DNA from: Clostridiaceae bacterium UBA4839
Lineage (GTDB): Bacteria; Bacillota; Clostridia; Clostridiales; Caloramatoraceae
Length of the DNA: 24,627 nucleotides
Assembly: GCA_002400085.1 (NCBI GenBank)
Contig: DHEX01000062.1
Coordinates: 1-24,627, forward strand
Reading direction: 5' to 3'
The translations under genes were made by a program, and so were the position numbers. How positions within the stretch are numbered: the first letter of the stretch is position 1; every line of letters begins with the position of its first letter. This document shows positions 7,156 to 16,172 of the stretch, in pieces. The notes below the pieces were generated by a model. That model had not been told where the DNA came from and did not search any database. It saw only the letters and a program-made list of their open reading frames with translations.

Positions 7156-7826
7156 TTTAATACCTCCTCAAATTCATTCTTTAATTTTATTAACTCATTT
7201 AATCTTTTCCCTTCGTAGCCTTTTGGCATACCTAAGATTATATTATTGATTTGATTTATTTTAAAAATAACATATTCTTTTAAAACAGGATGTTTTGATT
7301 GAATTAAACTAAGTCCAGTATAATAATATACATCTTTATCATATTTTACCCCACTGCTCTTTATAGCTTTCATTGTATGATAAAATTTATTATCTTCCTT
7401 TACTATATCCTCCTTTACTATATCAAAACATGAAGAGGATAAATATTTTCTTACTATTTCAGGGTACTGCATAGGTTGAAGTATTAAAACAGCTTCTTTA
7501 GCAATTTCAATATTTTTATTTAAAATATCAACTATTGAATTTCCTCCCATTCCAGCTATAACAATAATATCAGCTTCTTTTTCCTTTAAAACATCAAGCC
7601 CATCTCCCTCTCTAAGCTCAATATTATTGCTTATACCATATCTTTTAAATGTTCTATCAGCTATTTTAAGAGGACCGCTGTTTATATCTGATGCAATAGC
7701 TTTTTTAGCATATTTATTTATTACAGCATAAGCTGGTATATATCCATGATCTGTACCTATATCAGCTAAACAGTTACATTCTTCTATCATATTAGCTGCA
7801 CATAAAAGTCTTTTTGATATATTCAT
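7146..7826 (-). CDS. trmK: tRNA (adenine-22 N1)-methyltransferase TrmK
   Basis: 226 aa, a class I SAM-dependent methyltransferase that makes m1A22 in the D loop of tRNAs. Seen: motif I ADIGTDHGYIP (21-31), an acidic end of the next strand (IASDINSGPL), the DAD-like VIAGMGG segment and the family-specific LILQPMQ followed by a C-terminal helical domain. The length and the position directly after rpoD and before yqfO match B. subtilis YqfN/TrmK. The start ATG is preceded by GGAGATTAGGAT. The gene follows the rpoD terminator by only about 15 bp on the coding strand, so expression may depend on read-through. Confidence 0.94.
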   Translation of the reverse strand: MNISKRLLCAANMIEECNCLADIGTDHGYIPAYAVINKYAKKAIASDINSGPLKIADRTFKRYGISNNIELREGDGLDVLKEKEADIIVIAGMGGNSIVDILNKNIEIAKEAVLILQPMQYPEIVRKYLSSSCFDIVKEDIVKEDNKFYHTMKAIKSSGVKYDKDVYYYTGLSLIQSKHPVLKEYVIFKINQINNIILGMPKGYEGKRLNELIKLKNEFEEVLKWL

Positions 7827-7841
7827 ATCCTAATCTCCTAT

Positions 7842-7867
7842 AAAGAAAACCTGCACTCTGTGCAGGT
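7842..7867 (-). terminator. Short hairpin terminator or attenuator between rpoD and trmK
   Basis: A perfect 8-bp stem (ACCTGCAC, 7849-7856; GTGCAGGT, 7860-7867) with a 3-nt loop is followed on the minus strand by TTTCTTTA. It begins directly after the rpoD stop. The T run is short and interrupted, so termination is probably partial and would set the rpoD to trmK-yqfO ratio. Confidence 0.7.
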
Positions 7868-8962
7868 CTAATCAAGATAATCCTTCAACTTTTTACTTCT
7901 GCTTGGATGGCGTAATTTTCTAAGAGCTTTTGCTTCAATTTGTCTTATTCTCTCTCTTGTAACCTTAAATTCTTTACCTACTTCTTCAAGAGTTCTTGCC
8001 CTTCCATCATCAAGTCCAAATCTAAGCCTTAACACCTTTTCCTCTCTTGGAGTAAGTGTATCAAGAACATCCATAAGCTGCTCTTTAAGCATTGTGTATG
8101 CTGCTGCTTCAGCAGGTGCTGGTGCATCATCATCAGGAATAAAATCTCCCAGATGGCTGTCTTCTTCTTCACCTATAGGTGTTTCAAGTGATACAGGCTC
8201 TTGAGCTATTTTCATTATTTCACGAACCTTATCCACATCCATTTCCATTTCTTTTGCAATTTCATCTGGGGTAGGTTCCCTCCCAAGCTCTTGGAGCAAT
8301 TGCCTTTCAACTCTTATAAGCTTATTTATAGTTTCAACCATATGAACAGGGATTCTAATAGTTCTGGCCTGATCAGCAATGGCTCTTGTTATTGCCTGTC
8401 TTATCCACCATGTAGCATAGGTTGAAAACTTAAACCCTTTTCTATAGTCAAATTTTTCAACAGCTTTAAGTAAGCCTAAATTGCCTTCCTGGATTAAATC
8501 CAGAAACAGCATCCCCCTACCTACATATCTTTTTGCAATGCTTACAACAAGTCTTAAATTTGCTTCTGCAAGCTTCTTCTTTGCCTCCTGATCGCCCTGT
8601 TCAATTCTAATAGCAAGTTCAATTTCTTCCTCAGCAGAAAGCAGTGGTACTTTCCCAATTTCCTTTAAATACATTCTAACTGGATCGTCAACGCTTACGC
8701 CATCAGGTATGGAAGCTTCAGTATCTTCATGGATTAGCTGATCAGGATTTAAATCATCCGCATCACCTATAACATCTACTCCCATAGACTCTAAAATTTC
8801 ATATACCTTTTCTATTTGATCAGGTGTTAATTCAACATCTTCTAGAGTATCCATAATCTCTTTATATGTTAAAGACCCAGATTTTTTACCCTTATCAATA
8901 AGTTGTTTTACAATAGACATCTTTGAGTTGTTGTTAGAACTGCTACCTACTTCCTTTTTCAT
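7868..8962 (-). CDS. rpoD: Primary sigma factor RpoD/SigA
   Basis: 364 aa housekeeping sigma subunit of RNA polymerase. Seen: a short region 1.1-like N-terminus (about 16-63) and region 1.2 from DDPVRMYLKEIG (92-103). Regions 2.1-2.4 follow with NLRLVVSIAKRY and FLDLIQEGNLGLLKAVEKF (153-171), then YATWWIRQAI, which reads the -10. Region 3 and region 4.2 with the -35-reading helix-turn-helix (TLEEVGKEF...RERIRQIEAKA, 324-346) complete it, ending in LRHPSRSKKLKDYLD. Length matches B. subtilis SigA and lacks the long non-conserved insert of E. coli sigma-70. The start ATG has a perfect GGGAGG site. It lies 22 bp after dnaG, the conserved dnaG-rpoD macromolecular synthesis operon. Confidence 0.98.
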   Translation of the reverse strand: MKKEVGSSSNNNSKMSIVKQLIDKGKKSGSLTYKEIMDTLEDVELTPDQIEKVYEILESMGVDVIGDADDLNPDQLIHEDTEASIPDGVSVDDPVRMYLKEIGKVPLLSAEEEIELAIRIEQGDQEAKKKLAEANLRLVVSIAKRYVGRGMLFLDLIQEGNLGLLKAVEKFDYRKGFKFSTYATWWIRQAITRAIADQARTIRIPVHMVETINKLIRVERQLLQELGREPTPDEIAKEMEMDVDKVREIMKIAQEPVSLETPIGEEEDSHLGDFIPDDDAPAPAEAAAYTMLKEQLMDVLDTLTPREEKVLRLRFGLDDGRARTLEEVGKEFKVTRERIRQIEAKALRKLRHPSRSKKLKDYLD

Positions 8963-8984
8963 TAAACAACCTCCCTTCGTAGCA

Positions 8985-10760
8985 CTATAGCATTTTTAAC
9001 TGTTTAGTAAGTCCAATAAGCTTCTGCGTCAAAGCTGTAGATTCTTCAATTTGATTATTTTCCTCACATCTTTTTATTTTAATGTTCAAGTCATTTAAAA
9101 TTAATTCTATGTTATATTTTTTTATTGTTTTTATATAATCATCTAAAAACCTATAACTATTATCATTAACTTGTATATTTTGAAAAATATTAGCCACATC
9201 TTTAATGTCTTCTTCATTTTCAAACTTTGCCAATATACTTTGAGCTGATGGGATTTCCCCCTTCTCAAGACTTTTAAAAATTTCATCAGAAGCAATTTTA
9301 TAACTTTCTGTAATAAACTCATTAGGGGTTATTTTATTTTTAATAAAATCATATAATCTTATATCTGATACTAAATATCTTAATATATTTCTTTCTGCTT
9401 TTTTATACCCTGGCTCAATTTCAAAAGGATTTCTGCTGTTATCTTTATAATTTAATTTATCATTATTTGTTGTCCTTTTTATCTTTTTTATCTCATCCAA
9501 TATTGCCTGTGAGTCTATGCCCGTCTGATCATAAATATGGGATACATAGATTTGTATATCAATTTCATTTTTTAATTTACTTAATATTGTTGCTGCTTCC
9601 TTGACAAATTGGCTTTTTTCATGTATGTCTTTTAAATTCTTTCCATCTTTTGCTTTTAATATTCTATACTCAATCGAGCCAGTAGAATTTTGTATTAATT
9701 TGTCGAATTCTACTCGTCCAAAAGTTTTTAAGAATTCATCCGGATCCTTTCCTTTTGGAATTGAAACGATCTTTACATTTAATGCATTTTCTTCAAGGAT
9801 TTCTATGCCTCTTAGTGTAGCTGCTTTTCCGGCAGCATCTGCATCATAACATATAAATACATCTTTACAATATCTTTTTATAAGTTTTGCCTGATCATTT
9901 GTAAGAGCAGTACCAAGAGACGCAACAGAATTAGTAATTCCAAATTGATGAAGTGATATTAAATCCATATACCCTTCTACCATAATTAAATATCCTGGCA
10001 ACCCTGATTTTACAGCAAAGTTCAAACCATATAAATTTGTTCCCTTGTGAAAAACAGGAGTTTCGGGAGAATTTAAATATTTTGGTTTAGAGTTGTCTAA
10101 AACTCTTCCTCCAAAGCCTATAATTCTTCCCTTATTATCAAATACAGGAAACATAATTCTATTTCTAAATCTATCATAGTATGTGTTGTTTTTACTTTTT
10201 AAAACAAGACCAGAAATAAAAATCAGTTCATCCTCATATCCTATTTTTTTAAGATAACTATATAGGGAATCCCATTCATTTAAACTATATCCAAGTCCAA
10301 ATCTCTTTATAATTGATTCATCAATCTTCCTATTTACTAAATAGTTATAAGGTTCTTTATTTCTAAAAAGATTTGAATAAAAAAAACGCGCTGCATCAAT
10401 ATTTATCTTATATAGCTTTTCTTTAAGTTTGATTTCTTTACTATTTTCATTACTAACTGATTCTTCATCATAGATAGTAATGCCCGCCCTATCGGCAAGA
10501 TATCTTACAGCATCAATATATTCTAAATTTCTAATTTTCATAATAAAAGTAATGACATTCCCTGAAGCACCGCATCCAAAACAATGATACACTCCCTTTT
10601 CCATGGATACGCTTAAGGAAGGCCCCTTATCATTATGAAAAGGACAAACTCCCATATAATTATGCCCTGTTTTCTTGAGTGGAACAAATTCAGAGATTAC
10701 ATCTACAATATTGTTACTTTGAATTATTTTTTCAATTGTCTCTTCAGGAATTCGTCCCAT
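8985..10760 (-). CDS. dnaG: DNA primase DnaG
   Basis: 591 aa from the preferred start; synthesises RNA primers at the replication fork. Seen: an N-terminal CHC2 zinc finger (C-x2-H-x17-C-x2-C; Cys39, His42, Cys60, Cys63 counted from this start). The RNA-polymerase/TOPRIM core has FDNKGRIIGFGGR, VEGYMDLISLHQFG and CYDADAAGKAATLRG, whose acidic residues bind metal. A helical C-terminal domain for helicase contact follows. Full family length. The longest ORF begins with a GTG at 10769 that is part of the AGGTGA binding site; ATG 10760 is correctly spaced. Upstream are 155 bp of very AT-rich DNA before dgt, in which I see no convincing terminator; one AT-only imperfect hairpin (about 10817-10838) is too weak to call. 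Confidence 0.96.
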   Translation of the reverse strand: MGRIPEETIEKIIQSNNIVDVISEFVPLKKTGHNYMGVCPFHNDKGPSLSVSMEKGVYHCFGCGASGNVITFIMKIRNLEYIDAVRYLADRAGITIYDEESVSNENSKEIKLKEKLYKINIDAARFFYSNLFRNKEPYNYLVNRKIDESIIKRFGLGYSLNEWDSLYSYLKKIGYEDELIFISGLVLKSKNNTYYDRFRNRIMFPVFDNKGRIIGFGGRVLDNSKPKYLNSPETPVFHKGTNLYGLNFAVKSGLPGYLIMVEGYMDLISLHQFGITNSVASLGTALTNDQAKLIKRYCKDVFICYDADAAGKAATLRGIEILEENALNVKIVSIPKGKDPDEFLKTFGRVEFDKLIQNSTGSIEYRILKAKDGKNLKDIHEKSQFVKEAATILSKLKNEIDIQIYVSHIYDQTGIDSQAILDEIKKIKRTTNNDKLNYKDNSRNPFEIEPGYKKAERNILRYLVSDIRLYDFIKNKITPNEFITESYKIASDEIFKSLEKGEIPSAQSILAKFENEEDIKDVANIFQNIQVNDNSYRFLDDYIKTIKKYNIELILNDLNIKIKRCEENNQIEESTALTQKLIGLTKQLKML

Positions 10761-10915
10761 AAAAATCACCTAACATTTTATTTATATTTTCTACACATTT
10801 TTAAAATTTCCTTCTATGAAAAATTAAAAATTTCATGTAAAAATTAAATTAATTAAGCACAAGTTATTACTATTCGACATAATATTTATTTTTCCTTCTT
10901 TTATTAGTAATAATA

Positions 10916-11920
10916 TTAATAAATTTTTCCCCACGGTGCCGGAACAAAAATATTTAAATATTCTGTTATGGCAAAACTATCTGTCATCCCAGCTATATAA
11001 TCACAAACTACTTTTTCAGATCCCCATCTTTCAATTCTTTTTATAAATTCTTCAGGCAAGTTTTCTTGATGTTTCATATAGTAGTAAAATAATTGCTTAA
11101 CGCAATTCATAGCTTTTCCCTCTTCAGATTTGGCCTTTGATCCAACATATACATTTTCAAACAAAAATTTTCTTAATTCAGAAGTAGCTTCACCAATTTC
11201 ACCAGTTAACATAATATCATTGTTTTCAAGCCCATATCTAATTACTTCCATAACCATTGTATTTATTCTTTTAGAATGTTCTTTCCCCAATACCTTTATA
11301 CAATCCTTAGGTAAATCATCTTCTGTTAAAATTCCTGCTCTTATTGCATCATCAATATCATGATTAATATAAGCAATTTTATCGGCCACCTTTACAACTT
11401 TGCCCTCATATGTATCTGGCATTAAGTCTCCAGAGTGGCATAATATTCCGTTTCTAACTTCCATAGTAAGATTTAACCCTTTTCCATCTTCAAGGTAATC
11501 AACAACCCTTAGGCTTTGTTCGTTATGCCTGAATCCATCAGTAGTTATTTCATTTAAAACTCTTTCACCGGTATGACCAAAAGGCGTATGCCCTAAATCG
11601 TGACCTAATGCTATCGCTTCAGTTAAATCCTCATTAAGCCTTAATGCTCTTGAAATAGTTCTTGCAATCTGTGAGACTTCAAGTGTATGTGTTAGCCTTG
11701 TTCTATAATGATCTCCTTCAGGAGCAATAAATACCTGGGTTTTATGTTTTAACCTTCTAAAAGCTTTTGAATGTAAAATCCTATCCCTATCCCTTTGAAA
11801 GTCAGTTCTTACTTCACATTTTTCCTCATCTATAAGCCTGCCCTTGGAATTTTTACTTTTAGAAGCCCTATCACTTAAAATTTTATCCTCTAATTCTTCA
11901 TAGTTTTCTCTTATGTTCAA
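10916..11920 (-). CDS. dgt: Deoxyguanosinetriphosphate triphosphohydrolase-like HD protein
   Basis: 334 aa from the revised start. The family hydrolyses dNTPs to deoxynucleoside plus triphosphate and helps control dNTP pools. Seen: an HD domain with RTRLTHTLEV (metal His78), GHDLGH (His107, Asp108) and the fourth ligand in ADKIAYINHDIDD, and the conserved FRRLKHKTQVF. The longest ORF begins 19 codons earlier at a TTG (11975-11977), but that TTG is part of the -35 box TTGACT. A second TTG at 11918-11920 is preceded by AAGGTGG and yields the family-typical NIRENYEELED start, so I use 11920. The gene heads the dgt-dnaG-rpoD cluster, a common clostridial arrangement. Substrate preference within the dNTPase family is not deducible. 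Confidence 0.93.
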   Translation of the reverse strand: MNIRENYEELEDKILSDRASKSKNSKGRLIDEEKCEVRTDFQRDRDRILHSKAFRRLKHKTQVFIAPEGDHYRTRLTHTLEVSQIARTISRALRLNEDLTEAIALGHDLGHTPFGHTGERVLNEITTDGFRHNEQSLRVVDYLEDGKGLNLTMEVRNGILCHSGDLMPDTYEGKVVKVADKIAYINHDIDDAIRAGILTEDDLPKDCIKVLGKEHSKRINTMVMEVIRYGLENNDIMLTGEIGEATSELRKFLFENVYVGSKAKSEEGKAMNCVKQLFYYYMKHQENLPEEFIKRIERWGSEKVVCDYIAGMTDSFAITEYLNIFVPAPWGKIY

Positions 11921-11949
11921 ATAAACCACCTTATCTATAAATATATTTA

Positions 11950-11977
11950 TATATATTATATACAACAAAAAAGTCAA
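11950..11977 (-). promoter_or_regulatory. Promoter of dgt (and possibly dnaG-rpoD)
   Basis: On the minus strand, TTGACT (11972-11977) is followed 16 bp later by TATATA (11950-11955; 18-bp spacing also gives TATATA). The implied start of transcription is about 20 nt upstream of the revised dgt TTG start, leaving just enough room for the AAGGTGG binding site. Confidence 0.6.
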
Positions 11978-12100
11978 TATCCCTTCAATATTATTTATAA
12001 ATATCTTTAAATTTTATTAAAATAAATATTAACAAATTTGAATACTTTCGCATTTATCATTTTCTCTAATATTGGCGATTTTTATACATTTACAGTTATA

Positions 12101-12129
12101 GTATAATTTTTTTTAGCCATTCATATAAT
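12101..12129 (+). promoter_or_regulatory. Candidate sporulation promoter (sigma-E/K type) of the CotS-like gene
   Basis: CATATAAT (12122-12129) fits the mother-cell -10 pattern CATAnnnT. An ATA-containing -35-like element (GTATAAT, 12101-12107) lies 14 bp upstream. A sigma-A TATAAT at 12102-12107 overlaps it but has no good -35. The spore-coat family of the downstream gene makes the sporulation reading attractive, but this is inference. Confidence 0.4.
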
Positions 12130-12156
12130 CAAATAGGATTATTTTGAGGTGATTAA

Positions 12157-13233
12157 ATGGAATCTATAATCAATATAGAAAAAAATGAGCTCATCCCGAT
12201 AAATATTTTATATTCAGACATATTATCAAAATACAACCTTGATATATATAATGTTGAAAATATCAAATTCAAGGATACTGAAAAGCAGAGAGCTGTTTAT
12301 AAAGTTGATACAAACAATGGAACTAAATGTTTGAAAAAAGTATATTATTCGATTGGGAATCTTTTATTTATTTATTCAGTAATTGAGTGGTTAAATGTTA
12401 AAGGAATTTGTGCCCCTCGGTTTATTTCAGCAAAAAACGGGTTTAAATATATTGAATACAAAAAAATGCTTTTTATATTGACAGATTGGGTAGAGGGAAG
12501 AAAGTTTGAATATGATAATATTGATGATATTTTACTTGCTGCAGAAAATCTTGCGAAAATACATAAGTATTCAAAAGGATTTTATCCAATTGAAGGAAGT
12601 ACAATCAATATACAAGCAGCTGATTATGTTAAAAGATATAACAGATATTTTTTACAATTATTAGAATCATCAAACTCTGCTTTTAGGTATAAAGATAAAT
12701 TTTCTAAAACTTTTTTAGAAAATTTTGATTATAATATTGAAAGAGCCAAAGAAAGTTTTTTAATACTTTCAAATGTTCAATTTGATAAAAGATTTGGGGA
12801 TGATGTAAGTAAAAATTCTATATGTCATCTCGATTATGTTAACAAAAACCTTATAATTACCCCAGAAAATAAGATATGTGTCATAGATTTTGACAGATGT
12901 GCAATCGATTATCCAGTTCATGATATAAGCAGTTTTCTCAAAAGACTTCTCAAACGTAAAAGTACTAATTGGGATTTTGAAATATGTAAAGCTTTCATAG
13001 AAAGCTATGAAAAAGTTAGGCCCCTTAGTTATTATGAGCATCTTTGCCTGCTGTCATTTTTAATGTTTCCTCAAAAATACTGGAAAATATCAAGAGATTA
13101 TTATAAAAACATAAATAACTGCAACAAAGAAGCTTTCATAACAATATTAAAAAAGACAGTTGAGCAGGATGAAAAACATATGAAATTTTGTATTAACTTC
13201 AAAGATTATATATATAAAAAATTCGGGACGTAA
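12157..13233 (+). CDS. CotS-family spore coat kinase-like protein
   Basis: 358 aa and the only plus-strand protein gene in the window. It belongs to the kinase fold shared by aminoglycoside phosphotransferases and the CotS/YutH/YsxE spore-coat group. Seen: an N-lobe with the CLKKVYY strand (candidate ATP lysine) and a hinge-like FILTDWVEG. The catalytic loop ICHLDYVNKNLI (His224, Asp226, Asn231) and the metal-binding VIDFDRCAIDYPVHDI (Asp244, Asp246) follow, then a C-terminal helical region. The key kinase residues are thus retained. Substrate is unknown; in CotS-type proteins the role is spore-coat assembly. The start ATG has a TTGAGGTGA site. It is monocistronic with its own terminator, and it interrupts the otherwise minus-strand ppdK-dgt stretch. 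CotI and CotS paralogues are hard to tell apart, so no symbol is given. Confidence 0.87.
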   Translation: MESIINIEKNELIPINILYSDILSKYNLDIYNVENIKFKDTEKQRAVYKVDTNNGTKCLKKVYYSIGNLLFIYSVIEWLNVKGICAPRFISAKNGFKYIEYKKMLFILTDWVEGRKFEYDNIDDILLAAENLAKIHKYSKGFYPIEGSTINIQAADYVKRYNRYFLQLLESSNSAFRYKDKFSKTFLENFDYNIERAKESFLILSNVQFDKRFGDDVSKNSICHLDYVNKNLIITPENKICVIDFDRCAIDYPVHDISSFLKRLLKRKSTNWDFEICKAFIESYEKVRPLSYYEHLCLLSFLMFPQKYWKISRDYYKNINNCNKEAFITILKKTVEQDEKHMKFCINFKDYIYKKFGT

Positions 13234-13249
13234 AGCTCCCGAATTTTTT
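13216..13249 (+). terminator. Terminator of the CotS-like gene, overlapping its stop codon
   Basis: A perfect 13-bp stem (AAAAAATTCGGGA and TCCCGAATTTTTT) is followed by the T run that forms part of its right arm. The left arm encodes the last codons (K-K-F-G) and the TAA stop lies in the 8-nt loop. Confidence 0.88.
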
Positions 13250-13289
13250 ATCCGATGGCTACCATCCATCTAAATTAAGTCTCATACTA

Positions 13290-13334
13290 AATAAAAATAG
13301 GGTATTATCCTTAAATTACTAAAGGATAATACCC
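13290..13334 (-). terminator. Terminator of ppdK
   Basis: A perfect 13-bp stem (GGGTATTATCCTT, 13300-13312; AAGGATAATACCC, 13322-13334) with a 9-nt loop is followed on the minus strand by TATTTTTATTT. On the plus strand a T run follows after about four bases, so it may also back up the CotS-like terminator. Confidence 0.85.
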
Positions 13335-13416
13335 ATACTTTTTTATACTTATGCTTCATAAGCCTTGTAGTATATGTCTTATGAACTTTTCTTATACTAT
13401 TTGCTTTATTATTTTA

Positions 13417-16053
13417 CTATCTTGGGTTCTTTACCTGTGCCTGGGCTGCTGCAAGTCTTGCAATTGGAACTCTAAATGGTGAGCAAGATACATAGTCAAG
13501 CCCTATATTATGACAGAATTCAATTGATGATGGTTCTCCGCCATGTTCTCCGCAAATTCCAAGATGAATGTCTGGTCTTGTTGATCTTCCTAATTCTGCT
13601 GCCATCTTAACAAGTTTACCAACTCCGACTTGATCAAGCTTCTGGAATGGATCAAATTCATATATCTTCTTGTCATAGTAGTCATTCAAGAACTTACCAG
13701 CATCATCCCTTGAAAATCCAAATGTCATCTGAGTTAAATCATTTGTTCCAAATGAGAAGAAATCAGCTTCCTTAGCAATTTCATCAGCAGTAAGTGCTGC
13801 TCTTGGAATTTCTATCATTGTACCAACAAGATACTTTAATTTAACTCCATTTTCTTTAATAACTTTATCTGCTGTCTTTACAATTACATCCTTAACATAC
13901 TTAAGTTCCTTTACTTCTCCTACAAGAGGAATCATTATTTCAGGAACAATGTTGTAGCCTTTCCTCTTTTTAACATCTATAGCTGCTTCAATTATTGCTC
14001 TTGTCTGCATTTCTGCAATTTCAGGATAAGAAACTGCAAGACGGCATCCTCTGTGTCCCATCATTGGATTAAATTCTTTTAGGCCTTCAACAGTTGACTT
14101 TAATTCTTCAAATGTTAATCCCATTGTCCCTGCAAGTTCTCTAATATCATCATCCTCATGAGGTAAGAATTCATGTAGTGGTGGATCAAGAAGCCTTATT
14201 GTAACAGGCCTTGTTTCCATAGCCTCATAAATTCCAATAAAGTCCTCCTTCTGCATTGGGAGAATTTTAGCAAGAGCTTTTCTTCTTTGCTCTCCATTAT
14301 TTGCAACAATCATTTCTCTAACTGCTGCTATTCTATCTTCAGCAAAGAACATATGCTCAGTTCTGCAGAGACCAATTCCCTCTGCTCCAAACTTAACTGC
14401 CTGACGTGCATCTTTTGGAGTATCAGCATTTGTTCTAACTTTAAGTTTTCTAACTGCATCAGCCCAACCCATGAATATCCCAAAATTGCCTGAGATTGTT
14501 GGCTCAACAGTCTTTATCTTTTGTCCATATACATTTCCTGAAGTTCCATCAAATGAAATGTAATCCCCTTCGTTTATTTTAACACCATCAGCTGTAAAAT
14601 ATTTAGCTTCCTCATTTATGTTTATATCTCCGCATCCAGCAACACAGCATTTTCCCATGCCTCTTGCTACAACTGCTGCATGAGATGTCATTCCACCTCT
14701 AACTGTAAGTATACCTTCTGCTGCAACCATACCTTCAATATCTTCTGGTGAAGTTTCTCCTCTAACTAAAACAACCTTTTCTCCCTTTTCCTTATGTGCT
14801 TTTACATCCTCTGCTGTAAAGTAAACTTTACCATATGCTGCTCCTGGTGAAGCTGGAAGCCCTTTTGCAATTACTTTTGCAGTTTTCATTTCCTTTTCAT
14901 CAAATGCTGGGTGCAATAACTGATCAAGCTGTTTTGGCTCAACTTTAAGAAGTGCTTCTTCCTTAGTTATTAATCCCTCATTTACCATATCAACAGCAAC
15001 CTTTAATGCTGCATTAGCAGTTCTCTTACCATTTCTTGTCTGTAAGAAATAGAGTTTACCTTGCTGAATAGTAAATTCCATATCCTGCATATCCTTATAA
15101 TGGTTTTCAAGGGTTTGAGCAATTTTCATAAACTCTTTATAACATTCTGGTAAATCCTGCTGTAGCTTCGTTATTGGCTGTGGAGTTCTAATTCCTGCGA
15201 CAACGTCTTCACCCTGTGCATTTATTAAATATTCTCCAAATATCTTCTTCTCACCTGTAGCAGGGTTTCTTGTAAATGCGACACCTGTTCCTGATGTTTC
15301 ACCCATATTGCCAAATACCATCTGCTGTACGTTAACTGCTGTTCCCCAGTCTCCTGGTATATCATTTAATCTTCTATAAACAATAGCTCTTTGGTTATTC
15401 CATGAACGGAAAACTGCCTTAACTGATTCAATTAACTGTTCTTCTGGATCCTGCGGAAATTCCTTTCCCATTTCTTTTTTATAAAGTTCTTTATATCTCT
15501 TTACAACCTCTTTAAGATTATCTGCAGTTAAATCTGTATCATATTTAGCACCGTTTTCCTTTTTTATTTCATCTAAAATTGTTTCAAACTTGCTTTTTTC
15601 AATTTGCATAACAACATCGCTGAACATTTGAATAAATCTTCTATAGCTGTCATATGCAAATCTTTCATTATTTGTAAGTTTGGCCATACTTATAACAGTC
15701 TTATCATTTAATCCAAGGTTTAATATTGTATCCATCATACCAGGCATTGATGCTCTTGCACCTGATCTTACAGATACAAGAAGTGGATCATTTTCATCGC
15801 CAAATTTCTTTCCAGTGATTTCTTCTAACTTTCTTAGATATTTTTTGATTTCATTTAAAATATCATCAGAAATTTTTTCCCCATCCTCATAGTACCTTGT
15901 GCAAGCCTCCGTTGTAATAGTAAAACCCTGAGGTACTGGCAAACCAATGTTAGTCATTTCTGCAAGATTGGCACCCTTTCCACCAAGAAGGTTTCTCATA
16001 TCTTTATTTCCTTCTTTGAAAAGGTAAACATATTTTTTTTCTTGGGAATTCAT
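13417..16053 (-). CDS. ppdK: Pyruvate, phosphate dikinase
   Basis: 878 aa cytoplasmic enzyme interconverting pyruvate + ATP + Pi and PEP + AMP + PPi. In anaerobes it often runs in the glycolytic direction or supplies PEP for gluconeogenesis. Seen in order: the ATP-grasp nucleotide domain (GGKGANLAEMT at 24-34, SVRSGARASMPGMMDT near 94-109); the swivelling phosphohistidine domain with GGMTSHAAVVARGMG (Thr456, catalytic His458); and the PEP/pyruvate barrel (GLCRTEHMFF, MGHRGCRL, GTNDLTQMTFGFSRDDA, GICGEHGGEP with Cys834). Length is that of the bacterial enzyme. The GGAGG site at 16061-16065 precedes the ATG. Thr456 is the residue that PPDK regulatory proteins phosphorylate, but no such gene lies beside it. 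It is preceded by ccpN and has its own promoter and a leader hairpin. Confidence 0.98.
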   Translation of the reverse strand: MNSQEKKYVYLFKEGNKDMRNLLGGKGANLAEMTNIGLPVPQGFTITTEACTRYYEDGEKISDDILNEIKKYLRKLEEITGKKFGDENDPLLVSVRSGARASMPGMMDTILNLGLNDKTVISMAKLTNNERFAYDSYRRFIQMFSDVVMQIEKSKFETILDEIKKENGAKYDTDLTADNLKEVVKRYKELYKKEMGKEFPQDPEEQLIESVKAVFRSWNNQRAIVYRRLNDIPGDWGTAVNVQQMVFGNMGETSGTGVAFTRNPATGEKKIFGEYLINAQGEDVVAGIRTPQPITKLQQDLPECYKEFMKIAQTLENHYKDMQDMEFTIQQGKLYFLQTRNGKRTANAALKVAVDMVNEGLITKEEALLKVEPKQLDQLLHPAFDEKEMKTAKVIAKGLPASPGAAYGKVYFTAEDVKAHKEKGEKVVLVRGETSPEDIEGMVAAEGILTVRGGMTSHAAVVARGMGKCCVAGCGDININEEAKYFTADGVKINEGDYISFDGTSGNVYGQKIKTVEPTISGNFGIFMGWADAVRKLKVRTNADTPKDARQAVKFGAEGIGLCRTEHMFFAEDRIAAVREMIVANNGEQRRKALAKILPMQKEDFIGIYEAMETRPVTIRLLDPPLHEFLPHEDDDIRELAGTMGLTFEELKSTVEGLKEFNPMMGHRGCRLAVSYPEIAEMQTRAIIEAAIDVKKRKGYNIVPEIMIPLVGEVKELKYVKDVIVKTADKVIKENGVKLKYLVGTMIEIPRAALTADEIAKEADFFSFGTNDLTQMTFGFSRDDAGKFLNDYYDKKIYEFDPFQKLDQVGVGKLVKMAAELGRSTRPDIHLGICGEHGGEPSSIEFCHNIGLDYVSCSPFRVPIARLAAAQAQVKNPR

Positions 16054-16115
16054 ATTAATACCTCCAGTCCTAATTTGAAAATTGATTTATAATAAATTAA
16101 TGGTTTTAACCCGCA

Positions 16116-16132
16116 GGGACATTTTTTGTCCC
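16116..16132 (-). promoter_or_regulatory. Small hairpin or operator-like palindrome in the ppdK leader
   Basis: A perfect 6-bp stem GGGACA/TGTCCC encloses five identical bases (A on the minus strand). It begins a few bases downstream of the predicted ppdK transcription start. No T run follows, so it is not a terminator for ccpN. It may be an operator, an mRNA-stabilising 5' hairpin, or chance. Confidence 0.4.
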
Positions 16133-16143
16133 AATTTTATTCT

Positions 16144-16172
16144 ATTATACCATCAATGTGGCAACCATTAAA
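16144..16172 (-). promoter_or_regulatory. Promoter of ppdK
   Basis: On the minus strand, TGGTATAAT (extended -10; TATAAT at 16144-16149) lies 17 bp downstream of TTTAAT (16167-16172). The -35 abuts the stop codon of ccpN, showing that ppdK has its own transcription start. Confidence 0.6.

Noticed and set aside
10761..10915. Possible promoter or terminator between dgt and dnaG
   Set aside because: TTTACA occurs on the minus strand but the 17-bp-spaced -10 (CATAGA) is poor, and the only hairpin is A/T-only; nothing can be called.
13251..13270. GATGG-CTA-CCATC mini-hairpin after the CotS-like terminator
   Set aside because: A 5-bp stem with a 3-nt loop and no conserved riboswitch or terminator context; likely chance.
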